Positions 44,338 to 53,375 of a stretch of DNA of 64,000 bases are shown here, piece by piece. How positions within the stretch are numbered: position 1 is the stretch's first letter; the number at the start of each line of letters is the position of its first letter. Where the stretch lies: the NCBI RefSeq assembly GCF_002556545.1, contig NZ_CP022685.1, positions 8,410,001-8,474,000 on the forward strand. Reading direction: 5' to 3'. The notes under the pieces were generated by a model, which was not told the DNA's origin, ran no database searches, and worked only from the letters and a program-made list of their open reading frames with translations. The position numbers and the translations under genes are program-made. This DNA comes from Streptomyces formicae (lineage in GTDB: Bacteria > Actinomycetota > Actinomycetes > Streptomycetales > Streptomycetaceae).

Positions 44338-46469
44338 CAGCTTCCGTCTTCCTTCACAGGTGTAGTGATCAACAACGGGGTCCTGATACGGGCCGGAGTC
44401 CACCAGTTCGCCGGACCGAGGGCCGCCATGGTGGCGGGCACCAGAACTCCCCGCACCAGGACGGCGTCCACGAGCGCGCCGAGCGCGACGCCGATGCCGA
44501 TGAACTTGAGCAGGGCGACGTCGGAGGTGGCCATGGCCGCGGTCGAAATCGCCACGGCGGCCGCAGCGGACGTCATCAGTCGGCCGGTGCGGGCGACGCC
44601 CTCGATGATCGAGGTGCGGTTGTCTCCGCAGCGGTCGTACTCCTCCCGGATGCGGCCGAGCAGGAAGACCTCGTAGTCCACCGACAGGGCGAGCGCGATG
44701 AACAGGACGAACAGCAGCGTCGAGGCGTCCAGCGTTCCCGTCGCCGTGAAGTGGCCGAACACGGCGCCGCCGTGGCCGTCCTGGAAGAGAACGACGAGCG
44801 CGCCGAGGCTCGCCCCGAGGCTGGCGGCGGCCACGATCAGAGCTTTGAAGGGGGCAACGAGAGAACGAGTGAAGGCACCAAGGAGAGTCAGGAGCCCCAC
44901 AGCCAGCAGAGACAGGCACCACGGAAGGGCACCGAGGACGGCGTCCGCCGTGTCGACGGTCTCCGCGGCTCGCCCGCCCACCACCACGCTCCCCGGGGCG
45001 GGAGTTCGTCGTACCTCGCCCACCACGGTGTCCGCCTCCGGCGTGCCGGGGGCGGCGGACGTGGCCGCCAGCAGCACGAGGGCCTCACCGGACGGATCCA
45101 CGCGCACGACGCGGACACCAGTGATGCCCGGAACACGGGCGAGTCGGTCGCCGTACGCCGGTGCACCGTCCGTCGCCCGCGGCCCGGTGACGACCACGTT
45201 GAGCAGCCGCTCCGGTGGCGCGGTGAACTCGGCGCGCACACGCTCGGCCGCTGCGGCAGCCGGAGCCGACGAAGGCAGCGTGCGTTCGTCCACGATGCCG
45301 AGTTGAGCGCGGGTGAAGGGCAGGGCCAGCAGGGCCAGCAGCAGTACCGCCAGGCCGCCCGCCAAGAAGGGCCGTGCGGTGACCGCGGACGCCGTGCGGT
45401 GCCAGAAGCGACTTCCGTCACCGGTACGGGCACGCCGCCACCGCGCCAGCGGGTCCCCTGCCTGGGCCCGGGAGCCGAGCAGCCGCAGACAGGCGGGCAG
45501 CACGGTCAGGGCGACCAGCGCCGCCAGCACGGTGACGATCATGCCCGCCAGGGACAGCGCGCGCAGCATCGGCACCGGCACCACCAAGGCGGTGGCGAGG
45601 CATACGGTGACGGCGGCGGCGGAGAAGGCGACCGAACGGCCACTGGAGCGGCGGGCGGCCGCCAGCGCCGTGTGAAGGTCCGCGCCCCGCGAGGTCTCCT
45701 CCCGTACGCGGGCCAGCACGAAGAGGCTGTAGTCGACGGCCAGGCCGAAACCGATCGCCGAGGCGGCGTTCACCGCGACCCGTGACACGTCGGCCACCTG
45801 CGCCAGCAGGCCCAGGACCGGGATGGTGCAGCCGATGGCCAGCGCGGCCACGACCACGGGCAGCAGCGCGGACACCACGGACCCGTAGGCGAAGACCAGG
45901 ACGACGAAGAGCACCGGCGCGGCCAGCAGTTCGGCCCGGCTCAGATCGCGCTCGATGGTCTCGTCGATCTCCCGGTTGGCCCACACCTCGCCGCTGGGTT
46001 CCACCCGCATCCCCGGGGCGGCCGAGCGGGCCGCCGCCACCACACCGGGCGCCACCTGTTTGCGTTCCTTGTCCGTCCCCTTCAGCCGCACGGCGACCAG
46101 CAGAGTCCGTCCGTCCTCGGAGCGCAGCCACGGGTCACCGGTGGTCTGTGCCGACCACACGGTCTTGACGTCGCGCTGCCCGGCCAACTTGGCCGTGATC
46201 GCTGTGGTGCCGTCCCGGACGGCGGCCCCGTGTTCACCGTCGCCGGGCCGTGCGACGCCGGTGCGCTGGGAAACGGCCAGGAGCAGATCGGGCGAGGGTA
46301 CGCCGAGCCGCTCTGCCTGCCGTCTGGCGCGCATCGCCTCCGTGTCCGTCGCGACGGCGCCGCCCGTGCTCAGCGCCGAGAAGGCGACCGGGGCCAGCAC
46401 CCCCGCGCACACCGCCGCCAGCAGGGCGCTCACCACCACCCACCAGGCCCGGCGCCGCACCGCATCCAT
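44337..46469 (-). CDS. MMPL-family transporter
   Basis: The product has 710 residues from ATG 46469, after GGAGG. Two halves each hold one helix plus a soluble loop and then five helices; FGLAVDYSLFVLARVREE (about 235) and ALSVDYEVFLLGRIREEY (about 605) are the duplicated MMPL signatures with the proton-relay Asp-Tyr. It probably exports the lipid or polyketide made by the operon. Frames upstream of 46469 run through a triplicated 27-bp repeat and were excluded. Confidence 0.94.
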   Translation of the reverse strand: MDAVRRRAWWVVVSALLAAVCAGVLAPVAFSALSTGGAVATDTEAMRARRQAERLGVPSPDLLLAVSQRTGVARPGDGEHGAAVRDGTTAITAKLAGQRDVKTVWSAQTTGDPWLRSEDGRTLLVAVRLKGTDKERKQVAPGVVAAARSAAPGMRVEPSGEVWANREIDETIERDLSRAELLAAPVLFVVLVFAYGSVVSALLPVVVAALAIGCTIPVLGLLAQVADVSRVAVNAASAIGFGLAVDYSLFVLARVREETSRGADLHTALAAARRSSGRSVAFSAAAVTVCLATALVVPVPMLRALSLAGMIVTVLAALVALTVLPACLRLLGSRAQAGDPLARWRRARTGDGSRFWHRTASAVTARPFLAGGLAVLLLALLALPFTRAQLGIVDERTLPSSAPAAAAAERVRAEFTAPPERLLNVVVTGPRATDGAPAYGDRLARVPGITGVRVVRVDPSGEALVLLAATSAAPGTPEADTVVGEVRRTPAPGSVVVGGRAAETVDTADAVLGALPWCLSLLAVGLLTLLGAFTRSLVAPFKALIVAAASLGASLGALVVLFQDGHGGAVFGHFTATGTLDASTLLFVLFIALALSVDYEVFLLGRIREEYDRCGDNRTSIIEGVARTGRLMTSAAAAVAISTAAMATSDVALLKFIGIGVALGALVDAVLVRGVLVPATMAALGPANWWTPARIRTPLLITTPVKEDGS

Positions 46470-46500
46470 CCACGTGCCTCCGTTCCAGACGTTGCGTCCG

Positions 46501-46580
46501 GCTCCCGTCAGGAAGCCGTGAACACCGGCTCCCGTCAGGAAGCCGTGAACACCGGCTCCCGTCAGGAAGCCGTGAACAGC
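46501..46580 (-). repeat. Three tandem 27-bp repeats at the 3' end of the KS gene
   Basis: Units 46501-46527, 46528-46554 and 46555-46580 start with GCTCCCGTCAGGAAGCCGTG and differ only at the last bases of the third. The KS stop lies in the third unit, so the 3' end of KS has been copied twice into the KS-MMPL spacer. Confidence 0.95.
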
Positions 46581-47785
46581 AGAACGGCGTTCTGGCCGCC
46601 GAAGCCGAAGGAGCAACTGATCCCCGCGTCACCGCGCGTGGAGCGGGGACGCCCGGCCACGACGTCCAGCTTGTCGTCCCCGTCCTGGCCCTCGAAGTTC
46701 GCCACCGGCGGGACGGCCCCATGGCGCAGCGCGAGGACCGTGTACGCCGCCTGAATCGCCCCGGCCGCCCCCAGCGCGTGCCCGACAACGCCCTTGGACG
46801 CGGTGACCGGCGGCCCCTCGTCACCGAAGACGCGGACGAGGGCTCGTGCCTCGGCCGCGTCGTTCAGCGGGGTGGAGGTGCCGTGCGCGTTGACGAGGCC
46901 GACGTCCCTCGGCCCGCACCCGGCGTCGGCGAGAGCGGCGTGAATGGCGCGGACCGCGCCGTCGCCCTGTGGGTGCGGGGCGAGGGGATGGTGCGCGTCG
47001 GCGCCGGCACCGTAGCCCCGCAGCAGCGCCAGGACGGGAGCCCGGCGGGCCCGAGCCGCGCCTGCGCGTTCGAGGACGAGGACGCCTGCGCCCTCGCCCA
47101 GGACGAAGCCGTCACGTCGCGCGTCGAACGGCCGACTGGCCAGGTCCGGTTCAGCCCTGCGCCGGGACAGTGCCCGCATCCGCGTGAAGCACGTGGCCGT
47201 CATGCGCGAGCGAGCCGACTCGCTCCCGCCCGCCAGCACGATGTCGCAGGTACCGGATCGCAGCAGGTCCCGGGCCACTCCGATCGCGGTGGCGCCCGAC
47301 GCGCAGGCGCTGGCGGTGGTGAAGTTGGGGCCGCGTACGCCCAGGTCGATGGCGACCTCCCCCGCGGCCATGCTCGGAACGCTGCGCGGGAGTGCGAGCG
47401 GCGAGACCCGCTCCGGCCGTCCTGCGCCGAGGTGGCCGAACTCGGTGACGTACGTACTCAGACTGTTCGATCCCACGCCCAGCACGACACCGACCCGCTC
47501 CGCTTCCCAGGTACGACGATCGAGGTGCGCGTCTGCGACGGCCCGCCGGGCGGCGACGAGAGCGAACTGGATGAAGCGGTCCCCGCGTCGCGCCGACGCC
47601 CGACCGAGTTCCTTCTCGGCGTCGAAGTCCGTCACCTGGCAGGAGAAGTCGACGGGCAGGCCCGCCAGTTCGGGGTCCCTCGCGGCCAGCGAGCGCCCCC
47701 GGCACAAGGCCGCCCAGTTCGCCTCCGTCGTATGCCCGGCCGGAGTCACCAACCCCAGTCCGGTGACCGCGATCTCAGCGTGCAT
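46562..47785 (-). CDS. Beta-ketoacyl-ACP synthase (FabF-like)
   Basis: The product has 407 residues. The catalytic residues are Cys161 in TTASACASG, His301 in NAHGTSTPLND and His336 in GVVGHALGAAG. It starts inside the ACP gene (11-nt overlap) and forms an operon with ACP, MMPL and the type III PKS. It probably builds or extends the acyl chain handed to the type III PKS. The C-terminus (GGQNAVLLFTAS) is normal despite the repeat at its end. Confidence 0.94.
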   Translation of the reverse strand: MHAEIAVTGLGLVTPAGHTTEANWAALCRGRSLAARDPELAGLPVDFSCQVTDFDAEKELGRASARRGDRFIQFALVAARRAVADAHLDRRTWEAERVGVVLGVGSNSLSTYVTEFGHLGAGRPERVSPLALPRSVPSMAAGEVAIDLGVRGPNFTTASACASGATAIGVARDLLRSGTCDIVLAGGSESARSRMTATCFTRMRALSRRRAEPDLASRPFDARRDGFVLGEGAGVLVLERAGAARARRAPVLALLRGYGAGADAHHPLAPHPQGDGAVRAIHAALADAGCGPRDVGLVNAHGTSTPLNDAAEARALVRVFGDEGPPVTASKGVVGHALGAAGAIQAAYTVLALRHGAVPPVANFEGQDGDDKLDVVAGRPRSTRGDAGISCSFGFGGQNAVLLFTAS

Positions 47786-48044
47786 GCTCGAACGCCCGAG
47801 CTGCCTCGCCCAGGGTCGAGGACGGGCGAAGGTCCAAGGCGTTCTCGGGCAGGACGATCCCGTACTCCTCCTCCGCCGCCACTACCAACTCCATCAGCGA
47901 TAGCGAGTCAAGGTCGAGACTCTCGAAGGTCGTTCTGTCGGAGAGCTCACCGGCGTCCACCTTGACGTTGAAGTGGCCGGTCAACAGGGCCACCAACTCC
48001 TCGGGAAGGGCCGACTCCGCCGTGCTTTCCTCCGCCTGCCCCAT
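47775..48044 (-). CDS. Acyl carrier protein
   Basis: The product has 89 residues. The phosphopantetheine attachment serine is Ser47 in ESLDLDSLSLMELV; the flanking helices fit the ACP fold. First gene of the leftward operon, overlapping KS. A dedicated ACP implies the acyl chain is kept apart from primary fatty-acid synthesis. Confidence 0.93.
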   Translation of the reverse strand: MGQAEESTAESALPEELVALLTGHFNVKVDAGELSDRTTFESLDLDSLSLMELVVAAEEEYGIVLPENALDLRPSSTLGEAARAFEHAR

Positions 48045-48272
48045 GCCTGGGCTCCTGTTTCCTCGCTGCGAGAGGTACTGCGGTACTGCCTGAGTTCCGC
48101 CGTGTGAACGTCGCAGAGGGGTGCAGGAAACGATTGATCACTCGTTAGGGTTGCAAGCTTGTCGGTTAGTCACCTTTTGGTTTGTTCGGCAGGTTTTGCG
48201 CACCCGGCTGGCCGTTGTTCTCGGCGCCGGAATGTCACGCGCTCGGCCGCTGCCTCGTCTCGGGTTCAGAAG

Positions 48273-48563
48273 ACCTCGATCAAGGGCGGCGTCTTCTACC
48301 AGCTGCGCGGCAAGGACCCCGTAACCGAGGGCTACATGGTGTCCAGCGCGGTCGTACAGCTGGTCACCGGAGTCGGCCTCATCTGGACCCGTCTCGCCCT
48401 CGAACTGCCGGTGTCGCACGCGAAGATGGGCGTGAAGCTGGCCCTCGACGTCCTGGTGGCACTCGTCGCGCTGATAGGGATGCGCACCAGAGCGGCCTGG
48501 GCCTTCTACGCGGTGGCCACGGTCACGGCGGCCGCGGTGGTCGTGGCCGTCGCGTGGAAATGA
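48273..48563 (+). pseudogene. 5'-truncated integral membrane protein
   Basis: TSIKGGVFYQLRGKDPVTEG, VVQLVTGVGLIWTRLALELP, HAKMGVKLALDVLVALVALI and TVTAAAVVVAVAW match the last three helices of a common actinobacterial membrane-protein family. The first helix and normal start are missing; the frame upstream (to 48159) is unrelated and no ribosome site is visible. It lies between the PKS operon promoter and a TetR gene. Confidence 0.55.
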
Positions 48564-48574
48564 CCGACACCGCG

Positions 48575-49150
48575 TTATGTGAGACCGCCCACGATCAGGC
48601 CGGTCAGCGCGGTGACCGCGTCGTCGGTGGATGCCCGTCCTTGGTTCAGCTCGGCGGCGATGGCTTCGGCCGCGCCCAGCAACGCGACGCACCGCAGCCG
48701 GAGGGCGCCGGGCGTGAGGCCGGAGTGGGGCAGCAGCGCGGCGGCCATCAGGTCGGTGTAGCCGTCGAGCATCTCGCGCTGGACCGCCTCCATCTCCGGA
48801 TTCCCCTTCAACGCGGCGGAAACGGCGCTGAGTTCCGGCATGTCCGTGGCGCAGGCGAAGTACGCGGTGCTGATGACGCGGGCGACCTCGTCAGCGGTGG
48901 GGGCGGCCTCCCGCAACGCCTCTGCGATCGCGGCGCGGTGACGGTCGTCGAGGCGTTGGTAGAGCGCGAGCAGCAGGCCGGGGCGCGTGCCGAAGTGGTC
49001 GTACACGATCGGCCTGCTCACGCCTGCCGCCTCCGCGAGGGTGACCAGAGTCAGGCCGTCGGTGCCCTGGGTGCGCACGATCGCCACGGCGGTGTCGAGC
49101 AACTGCTCCCGTCTGGCCTGCTTGGACAGGCGGGGCGAGGTGGTGGCCAT
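48575..49150 (-). CDS. TetR-family repressor
   Basis: The product has 191 residues from ATG 49150, after GGAGG. The helix-turn-helix is at about 12-58 (LLDTAVAIVRTQGTDGLTLV, then EAAGVSRPIVYDHFGTR). Divergent from the saccharopine-dehydrogenase-like gene; a double operator lies between them at 49213-49240. Confidence 0.93.
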   Translation of the reverse strand: MATTSPRLSKQARREQLLDTAVAIVRTQGTDGLTLVTLAEAAGVSRPIVYDHFGTRPGLLLALYQRLDDRHRAAIAEALREAAPTADEVARVISTAYFACATDMPELSAVSAALKGNPEMEAVQREMLDGYTDLMAAALLPHSGLTPGALRLRCVALLGAAEAIAAELNQGRASTDDAVTALTGLIVGGLT

Positions 49151-49212
49151 GGTCCTCCGTCGGTGGCGCGGCACGGGTGCTGGTCCTCCGTTGTGTCGCG
49201 CTCCAGGCTATG

Positions 49213-49240
49213 TTACAAAACGTAGGCTACAAAATGTAGC
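49213..49240. promoter_or_regulatory. Tandem TetR operator half-sites
   Basis: TTACAAAACGTAG (49213-49225) and CTACAAAATGTAG (49227-49239) are near copies 14 bp apart; GCTACAAAATGTAGC at 49226-49240 is a perfect palindrome with 6-bp arms. The site lies 22 bp before the start of the rightward gene, suited to repressing it. Confidence 0.8.
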
Positions 49241-49261
49241 TTCACGGATGCGGGGGGACCC

Positions 49262-50380
49262 ATGGTGGAACAGGCAAAACCGGTACTGATCTTGGGTGGT
49301 TCGGGGCAGGCGGGCTCGGGGACCGCCGCTCTCCTGCGTCAGTGGCACCCGGAGCTGCCACTGACGATCGCGGGTCGCGACATCGACCGCACACAGCGGG
49401 TGGCCGACGAGCTCGGCGTCGCCTCGGCTGTGACCGTTGACCTGCGGCGCGGAGATCTCGGACTCCCGGCCGAGCATGGCTACTCGGCGGTGGTCGCCGC
49501 GTTGTGGGACGACCGTCTGAACGGACTGCGCTACGCGCAGGACCACGGCTTGCCCTACCTCAGCATCTCCAGTGGCCTGGTGGAGATCGCGCCGGAAGTC
49601 ATCGCGGGCGCGCAGCGGGCAAGCGCCTCGTCGATCCTGGTGGCCAGCCACTTCTGCGCCGGTACCGTCGTCCTCGCGGCCCTGCGCATGGCCCGCGATT
49701 TCCACCGGGTCGACACCATCCGGATCGGCGCCGTACTGGACGAGTTGGACACCGGTGGCCCCGCGGGCGCGGCGGACCTGGAGCGGTGGGCCACCGCGAC
49801 CACGGCGGGGACGGTGCGCCGTGACGGCGTCTTCACCTGGGCCAACGGCCCCGAGGCTCAGGCGGATGTGCCCCGTACCGACGGTGTGGTCGTGCCGGGA
49901 CAGAGCATCGCCATCCTCGACGTACCGAGCCTCGCCCTCGCGACCGGCGCACCGAACGTCCGGTTCGACATGGCCGTCGGCGAATCCGAGGCCCGGCGCC
50001 GCGGTGACTCCCCGTCCAGCGAGATCCGGATCGACCTCGAAGGAGTGGACCCAGCGGGTGCGCCGCTCAGCACCAGCCGTTACCTCGTCCACCCGGCAGG
50101 ACAGCGCCCCCTGACCGCACTCGGCATCGCCCTCGGTGTCGAACGGCAGCTCGGACTGCGGGGCGAAGCCGCATCGCCGGGCATCCACACCCCTGAATCC
50201 CTGCTCGACCCGGCCTACGCGGCCGAGCGGATGGTGGAGATCGGCGCCTCCTTCGTGGCGGCGACGCCCGACTCCGGGGCTACTTCGAGCCCGGGCCCCC
50301 TCAGCGCCCCGGAAGAGGACCCGAACCGGACGCGTCGAGTCGGGGCGTTGGCGCCTCGGTCCCGGCGAGGTACGCCGTGA
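49262..50380 (+). CDS. Saccharopine-dehydrogenase-like NAD(P)-binding protein
   Basis: The product has 372 residues. The Rossmann motif VLILGGSGQAGSGTAALLR is at 8-26, followed by IAGRDIDRTQRVADELG and YLSISSGLVEIAPEVIAGA as in the Sacchrp_dh_NADP family. The true substrate is unknown. The last 27 codons overlap the 3' end of the convergent NACHT gene; the sequence there is low-complexity, so the C-terminus may be an extension. Likely repressed by the divergent TetR. Confidence 0.88.
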   Translation: MVEQAKPVLILGGSGQAGSGTAALLRQWHPELPLTIAGRDIDRTQRVADELGVASAVTVDLRRGDLGLPAEHGYSAVVAALWDDRLNGLRYAQDHGLPYLSISSGLVEIAPEVIAGAQRASASSILVASHFCAGTVVLAALRMARDFHRVDTIRIGAVLDELDTGGPAGAADLERWATATTAGTVRRDGVFTWANGPEAQADVPRTDGVVVPGQSIAILDVPSLALATGAPNVRFDMAVGESEARRRGDSPSSEIRIDLEGVDPAGAPLSTSRYLVHPAGQRPLTALGIALGVERQLGLRGEAASPGIHTPESLLDPAYAAERMVEIGASFVAATPDSGATSSPGPLSAPEEDPNRTRRVGALAPRSRRGTP

Positions 50381-52985
50381 GCTCGTAGCGTTGGTAGGCG
50401 GGGGTGGTGGGGTCGGTGGCCATCTGGTGGACGAACTGGCGTGCCTGTGCGCGATGGGGAGCGCCGAGTTCGGCGAGGGCTTCGGCCGCTGCCCAGCGGT
50501 TGTCGATCGACAGCTCCGGATCCGACGCGAGGAACCCCAGGACCGCGGCGATGCGCGGCTGGTGGTCCCCGCCGAACTCGAGGAGGAACTCGGCCGCGTC
50601 GATACGGGCCTCGGGCGTGTGCGCGGTGGAGTTCATGATGTGCAGCAAGTGGTCCTCGGCGTGCTCCGCCCAGCTCGGCAGGTCCCGTTGAAGGGCCTGG
50701 ACCAGCATCGATCGGGGGATGAGGCTGTCCAGGGCGTCCGGGCCCGAGCAGATCAGCATGCAGACGAGGTGGTCGTACTCGCCGAGGTCATGCCGCGTGT
50801 CGTCGCCGAGAGTGTCCAGCAGCGCCTGGATGACCGGTGCCGATGCGACGAGCCAGGAGTCCTCGACAGTTGATGGCTCCGCGTCCCACCGGTCGACGCG
50901 TTCCGGCCCGTCGTACGCGGCGGTCGGCTGCCGGCGGTCGGCGATCATCCGTGCTGCGGCGGGGTCGTGGACCGCCAGCGCTTCGAGAGCCGACTGGCGG
51001 ACCTGTTCCTCGGGAGAGGTCTCGGCGTAGGACCTGAGCGCGCGGGTCACTCGGGGATCCGACATGTGTTGCGTCAACTGCCAGCTCGGGGCGGACAGAT
51101 CGGGGAGCTTCGCGAGGTACGTGTCGAGGTGGTCGGCCGTGTGGGGGCTGCCCTTGGCCAGCAGGAATCCGGCGAGGAAATGGTGCTCCTCGCTCCGGCC
51201 CCGTTGCAGCCAGTCCAAGATTTCGAGGGCGTCCCGTGGATGGCGGTGTGCGTAGTGCAGCAGCGCCGCCCGAGCGGGCCGGGCCTTGGGCCCGCCGAGC
51301 CGCGCGGCGTCATGGGTGAAGTCCTGCCACTGCCGTGACGCTCCGTCGAAGCGGCTCGGCAGCGAGAGTGCCGCTGCCTCCGCCGCCAGATGCTCGGCGA
51401 AGCTCGCGTGCAGGAAGGCCAGCGAGCCCTCGCTGTCCACGATCAAACCGCTCGTGGTCATCAGCGAGGCCACCTGCTCGCCCCACCCGGGAATGACCGT
51501 CCGTGCGCGCGCTCCGACCCGTCCGCTCAGCCAGTCGAGCGCGCTTGCGCGGAGGTCAGGGGACGCCTGGGTGACTGCTTCGATGGCCGCGTGCCGCAGC
51601 AGCTCCTCCAGGTGGTTCCGCAGGAACTCGACGGCCCGCAACGCTTCTTGGTCGTGCCCCGCGTTCGTGACGAGTTGGCGGAAGAGCCCCTCGCGCTGGT
51701 GGGCCTTCGCGCCCGTCAGGTACGCGCGGTACTGCTCGAGCAGCGCGTGGTGGTTGTGGGGGAGCCCCTTCTCCGGCCACGCCTCGAACACGGCCGCTGC
51801 CACCGCGGCGAGCAGGGGGACGGCCGTCACCTCTTCGAGGCGGGCCTCGTCGACCTGGTGCAGATAACGGGCGGCCTGCGCGCGCCCCGGCTCGTCCTCA
51901 CCGAACCACCGCAGGGCGAACTCCTCCAACTGGGCCCGGTCGAAGGGGGCCACCCGGCAATGCTGGAATCCGGCGTCGGTGAAGTACGCGCGCTCGACCC
52001 GGTGGAGCGGGCGGCAGGTGAGCACGATCCGCATCCGGCCGGACGATCCGGCCTGGCTCGTCGCGAGGGTGGCCAGATGCCGGGCCAGGCGGGCCCGTTC
52101 CTGCTGGGTGGGGACCTCGTCGAGGCCGTCGACAAGGAGCAGCCAGGTGTGGCCGGGCGGAAGCCCGGTCTCGATCTCTTCGAGCATGGCCGTGAAGCGC
52201 CGGTTCTGGTCCTCGGGCGGCTGGGCCCCACGGAAGAGCATCTTCGTGAGCGCTTGGTCGACGCCGTCGGCGTCCGAGGCCAGCTGCGCGGCGGTGGCCC
52301 AGAGCGGGAGTTGACCGTTCTGCCCGGTCCCGGTCCCGGCTCCGGCCCCGCCGTCCAGGAGGCGGCGTGAGAGGTGGCCTGCCAAGCGGGCCATCATGGT
52401 CGACTTTCCGCTGCCCGGCCCTGCCTCGATGAACAGATGACGCGCGTCCGACGAGGACAGGAACTCCTCGACGGTGCTCGCGGCCTCCTCGCGGGACCCG
52501 GACCGCCCGCGTGGCGTGAGGGCCTGACGGATGTACACGGCTGACAAGGAGCGGCGAGCGCCGGTGCCGCTGTGGATGGCGTACGGCCAGACCTCCCCGC
52601 GCTCCGCCTGCTCCTCGAACAAGGACATGAGGTGGGCCGGTAGCGCCGCCGTGGCGGGAGCGGCGACGTGACGGACGGGCTGGGCGGCCTCGATCAGGCC
52701 CGCGATGAACCGGCGCGGGGGAGGAGCCTCCTCGGCCCACTTCGCCCAGAGCTGTACCAGCGCCCAGACCTTCGCCTCGCCGGCGAGCCGAGGAGCTGAG
52801 GCGTCCAGGGGGTCCTCGGGGAGCCAGTCGCTGATGCGGCGGCCGTCCAACTGGACGTTGCGGCGGGCGAGTTCCTTCTGCGCCTCCCGGCGGGACCACG
52901 GCAGGCCGAGGGCGGCACGGCGAGCCCGGGCCCGGCGCTCCAAGCCGCGCAACTCCGCGTAGAGGTCGTGCCCTCGACCCTCCAC
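50301..52985 (-). CDS. NACHT-domain NTPase with N-terminal helix-turn-helix-like region and C-terminal HEAT-like repeats
   Basis: The product has 894 residues from GTG 52985, with GGGAGGA upstream. Residues 1-90 resemble a helix-turn-helix (EAQKELARRNVQLDGRRISDWL). The NTPase has Walker A GPGSGKST at 189-196 and Walker B LLLVDGLDEVP near 282-292, the NACHT form. The C-terminal 300 residues are alpha-helical repeats (VRQSALEALAVHDPAAARMI, RWAAAEALAELGAPHRAQAR). NACHT proteins of this layout include antiphage defence proteins and Streptomyces signalling proteins; no separate effector domain is seen. A 42-residue membrane peptide is encoded divergently. Confidence 0.9.
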   Translation of the reverse strand: MEGRGHDLYAELRGLERRARARRAALGLPWSRREAQKELARRNVQLDGRRISDWLPEDPLDASAPRLAGEAKVWALVQLWAKWAEEAPPPRRFIAGLIEAAQPVRHVAAPATAALPAHLMSLFEEQAERGEVWPYAIHSGTGARRSLSAVYIRQALTPRGRSGSREEAASTVEEFLSSSDARHLFIEAGPGSGKSTMMARLAGHLSRRLLDGGAGAGTGTGQNGQLPLWATAAQLASDADGVDQALTKMLFRGAQPPEDQNRRFTAMLEEIETGLPPGHTWLLLVDGLDEVPTQQERARLARHLATLATSQAGSSGRMRIVLTCRPLHRVERAYFTDAGFQHCRVAPFDRAQLEEFALRWFGEDEPGRAQAARYLHQVDEARLEEVTAVPLLAAVAAAVFEAWPEKGLPHNHHALLEQYRAYLTGAKAHQREGLFRQLVTNAGHDQEALRAVEFLRNHLEELLRHAAIEAVTQASPDLRASALDWLSGRVGARARTVIPGWGEQVASLMTTSGLIVDSEGSLAFLHASFAEHLAAEAAALSLPSRFDGASRQWQDFTHDAARLGGPKARPARAALLHYAHRHPRDALEILDWLQRGRSEEHHFLAGFLLAKGSPHTADHLDTYLAKLPDLSAPSWQLTQHMSDPRVTRALRSYAETSPEEQVRQSALEALAVHDPAAARMIADRRQPTAAYDGPERVDRWDAEPSTVEDSWLVASAPVIQALLDTLGDDTRHDLGEYDHLVCMLICSGPDALDSLIPRSMLVQALQRDLPSWAEHAEDHLLHIMNSTAHTPEARIDAAEFLLEFGGDHQPRIAAVLGFLASDPELSIDNRWAAAEALAELGAPHRAQARQFVHQMATDPTTPAYQRYELTAYLAGTEAPTPRLDASGSGPLPGR

Positions 52986-53015
52986 CCCGCCCCGTCCTCC
53001 CGTGCTGAGCGCTCG

Positions 53016-53057
53016 CCCGGATGCGTGCCCGGTGCCCGGACCGGGCACGCATCCGGG
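53016..53057. promoter_or_regulatory. Perfect 17-bp inverted repeat in the NACHT divergent promoter
   Basis: CCCGGATGCGTGCCCGG (53016-53032) pairs with CCGGGCACGCATCCGGG (53041-53057) around an 8-nt loop. It lies between the NACHT start (52985) and the divergent mini-gene (53179), so it is more likely an operator or an RNA hairpin in the NACHT leader than a terminator. Confidence 0.65.
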
Positions 53058-53178
53058 GCACCCGTCACCCGCAGCGTAGGAGGCAACTGCCCGGCCCGCC
53101 CGGGATTCGTACGCACGGGGCTCGGCGCCGTCCAGTCTCGTGCCTGCCAACCGAAGGCTCGAGGACGGGACGAGGAAC

Positions 53179-53307
53179 ATGAACGACAAGGGCAGCCGAG
53201 CGATCAGGCGTCTCGCACGTGAGGCTCTGTTCGCGGGAGTCAGGGGCGCGGCCGCAGCGAGCGGTTCGGCTCTCGTCGCCCTCTTCGTGTGGGCGGTGCA
53301 CCGATAG
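53179..53307 (+). CDS. 42-residue single-helix membrane peptide
   Basis: ATG 53179 follows GAGGA at good spacing; the stop is TAG 53307. A basic amphipathic N-terminus (NDKGSRAIRRLAREALFAGV) is followed by a hydrophobic stretch (AAASGSALVALFVWAV) and a final HR. The shape fits toxin-like or membrane-perturbing peptides as well as small membrane regulators. It is divergent from the NACHT gene. Confidence 0.6.
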   Translation: MNDKGSRAIRRLAREALFAGVRGAAAASGSALVALFVWAVHR

Positions 53308-53375
53308 AGGGGGCTGGCCGCTCGGGCGGCCGTCGGCTCCAGGGTCGGCTCCAGGGGGCAGGCGTACGGAGAGCC

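Noticed and set aside
53016..53057. Terminator for the NACHT gene
   Set aside because: It is at the 5' side of both flanking genes, so termination of either is not expected there; kept as a regulatory candidate.
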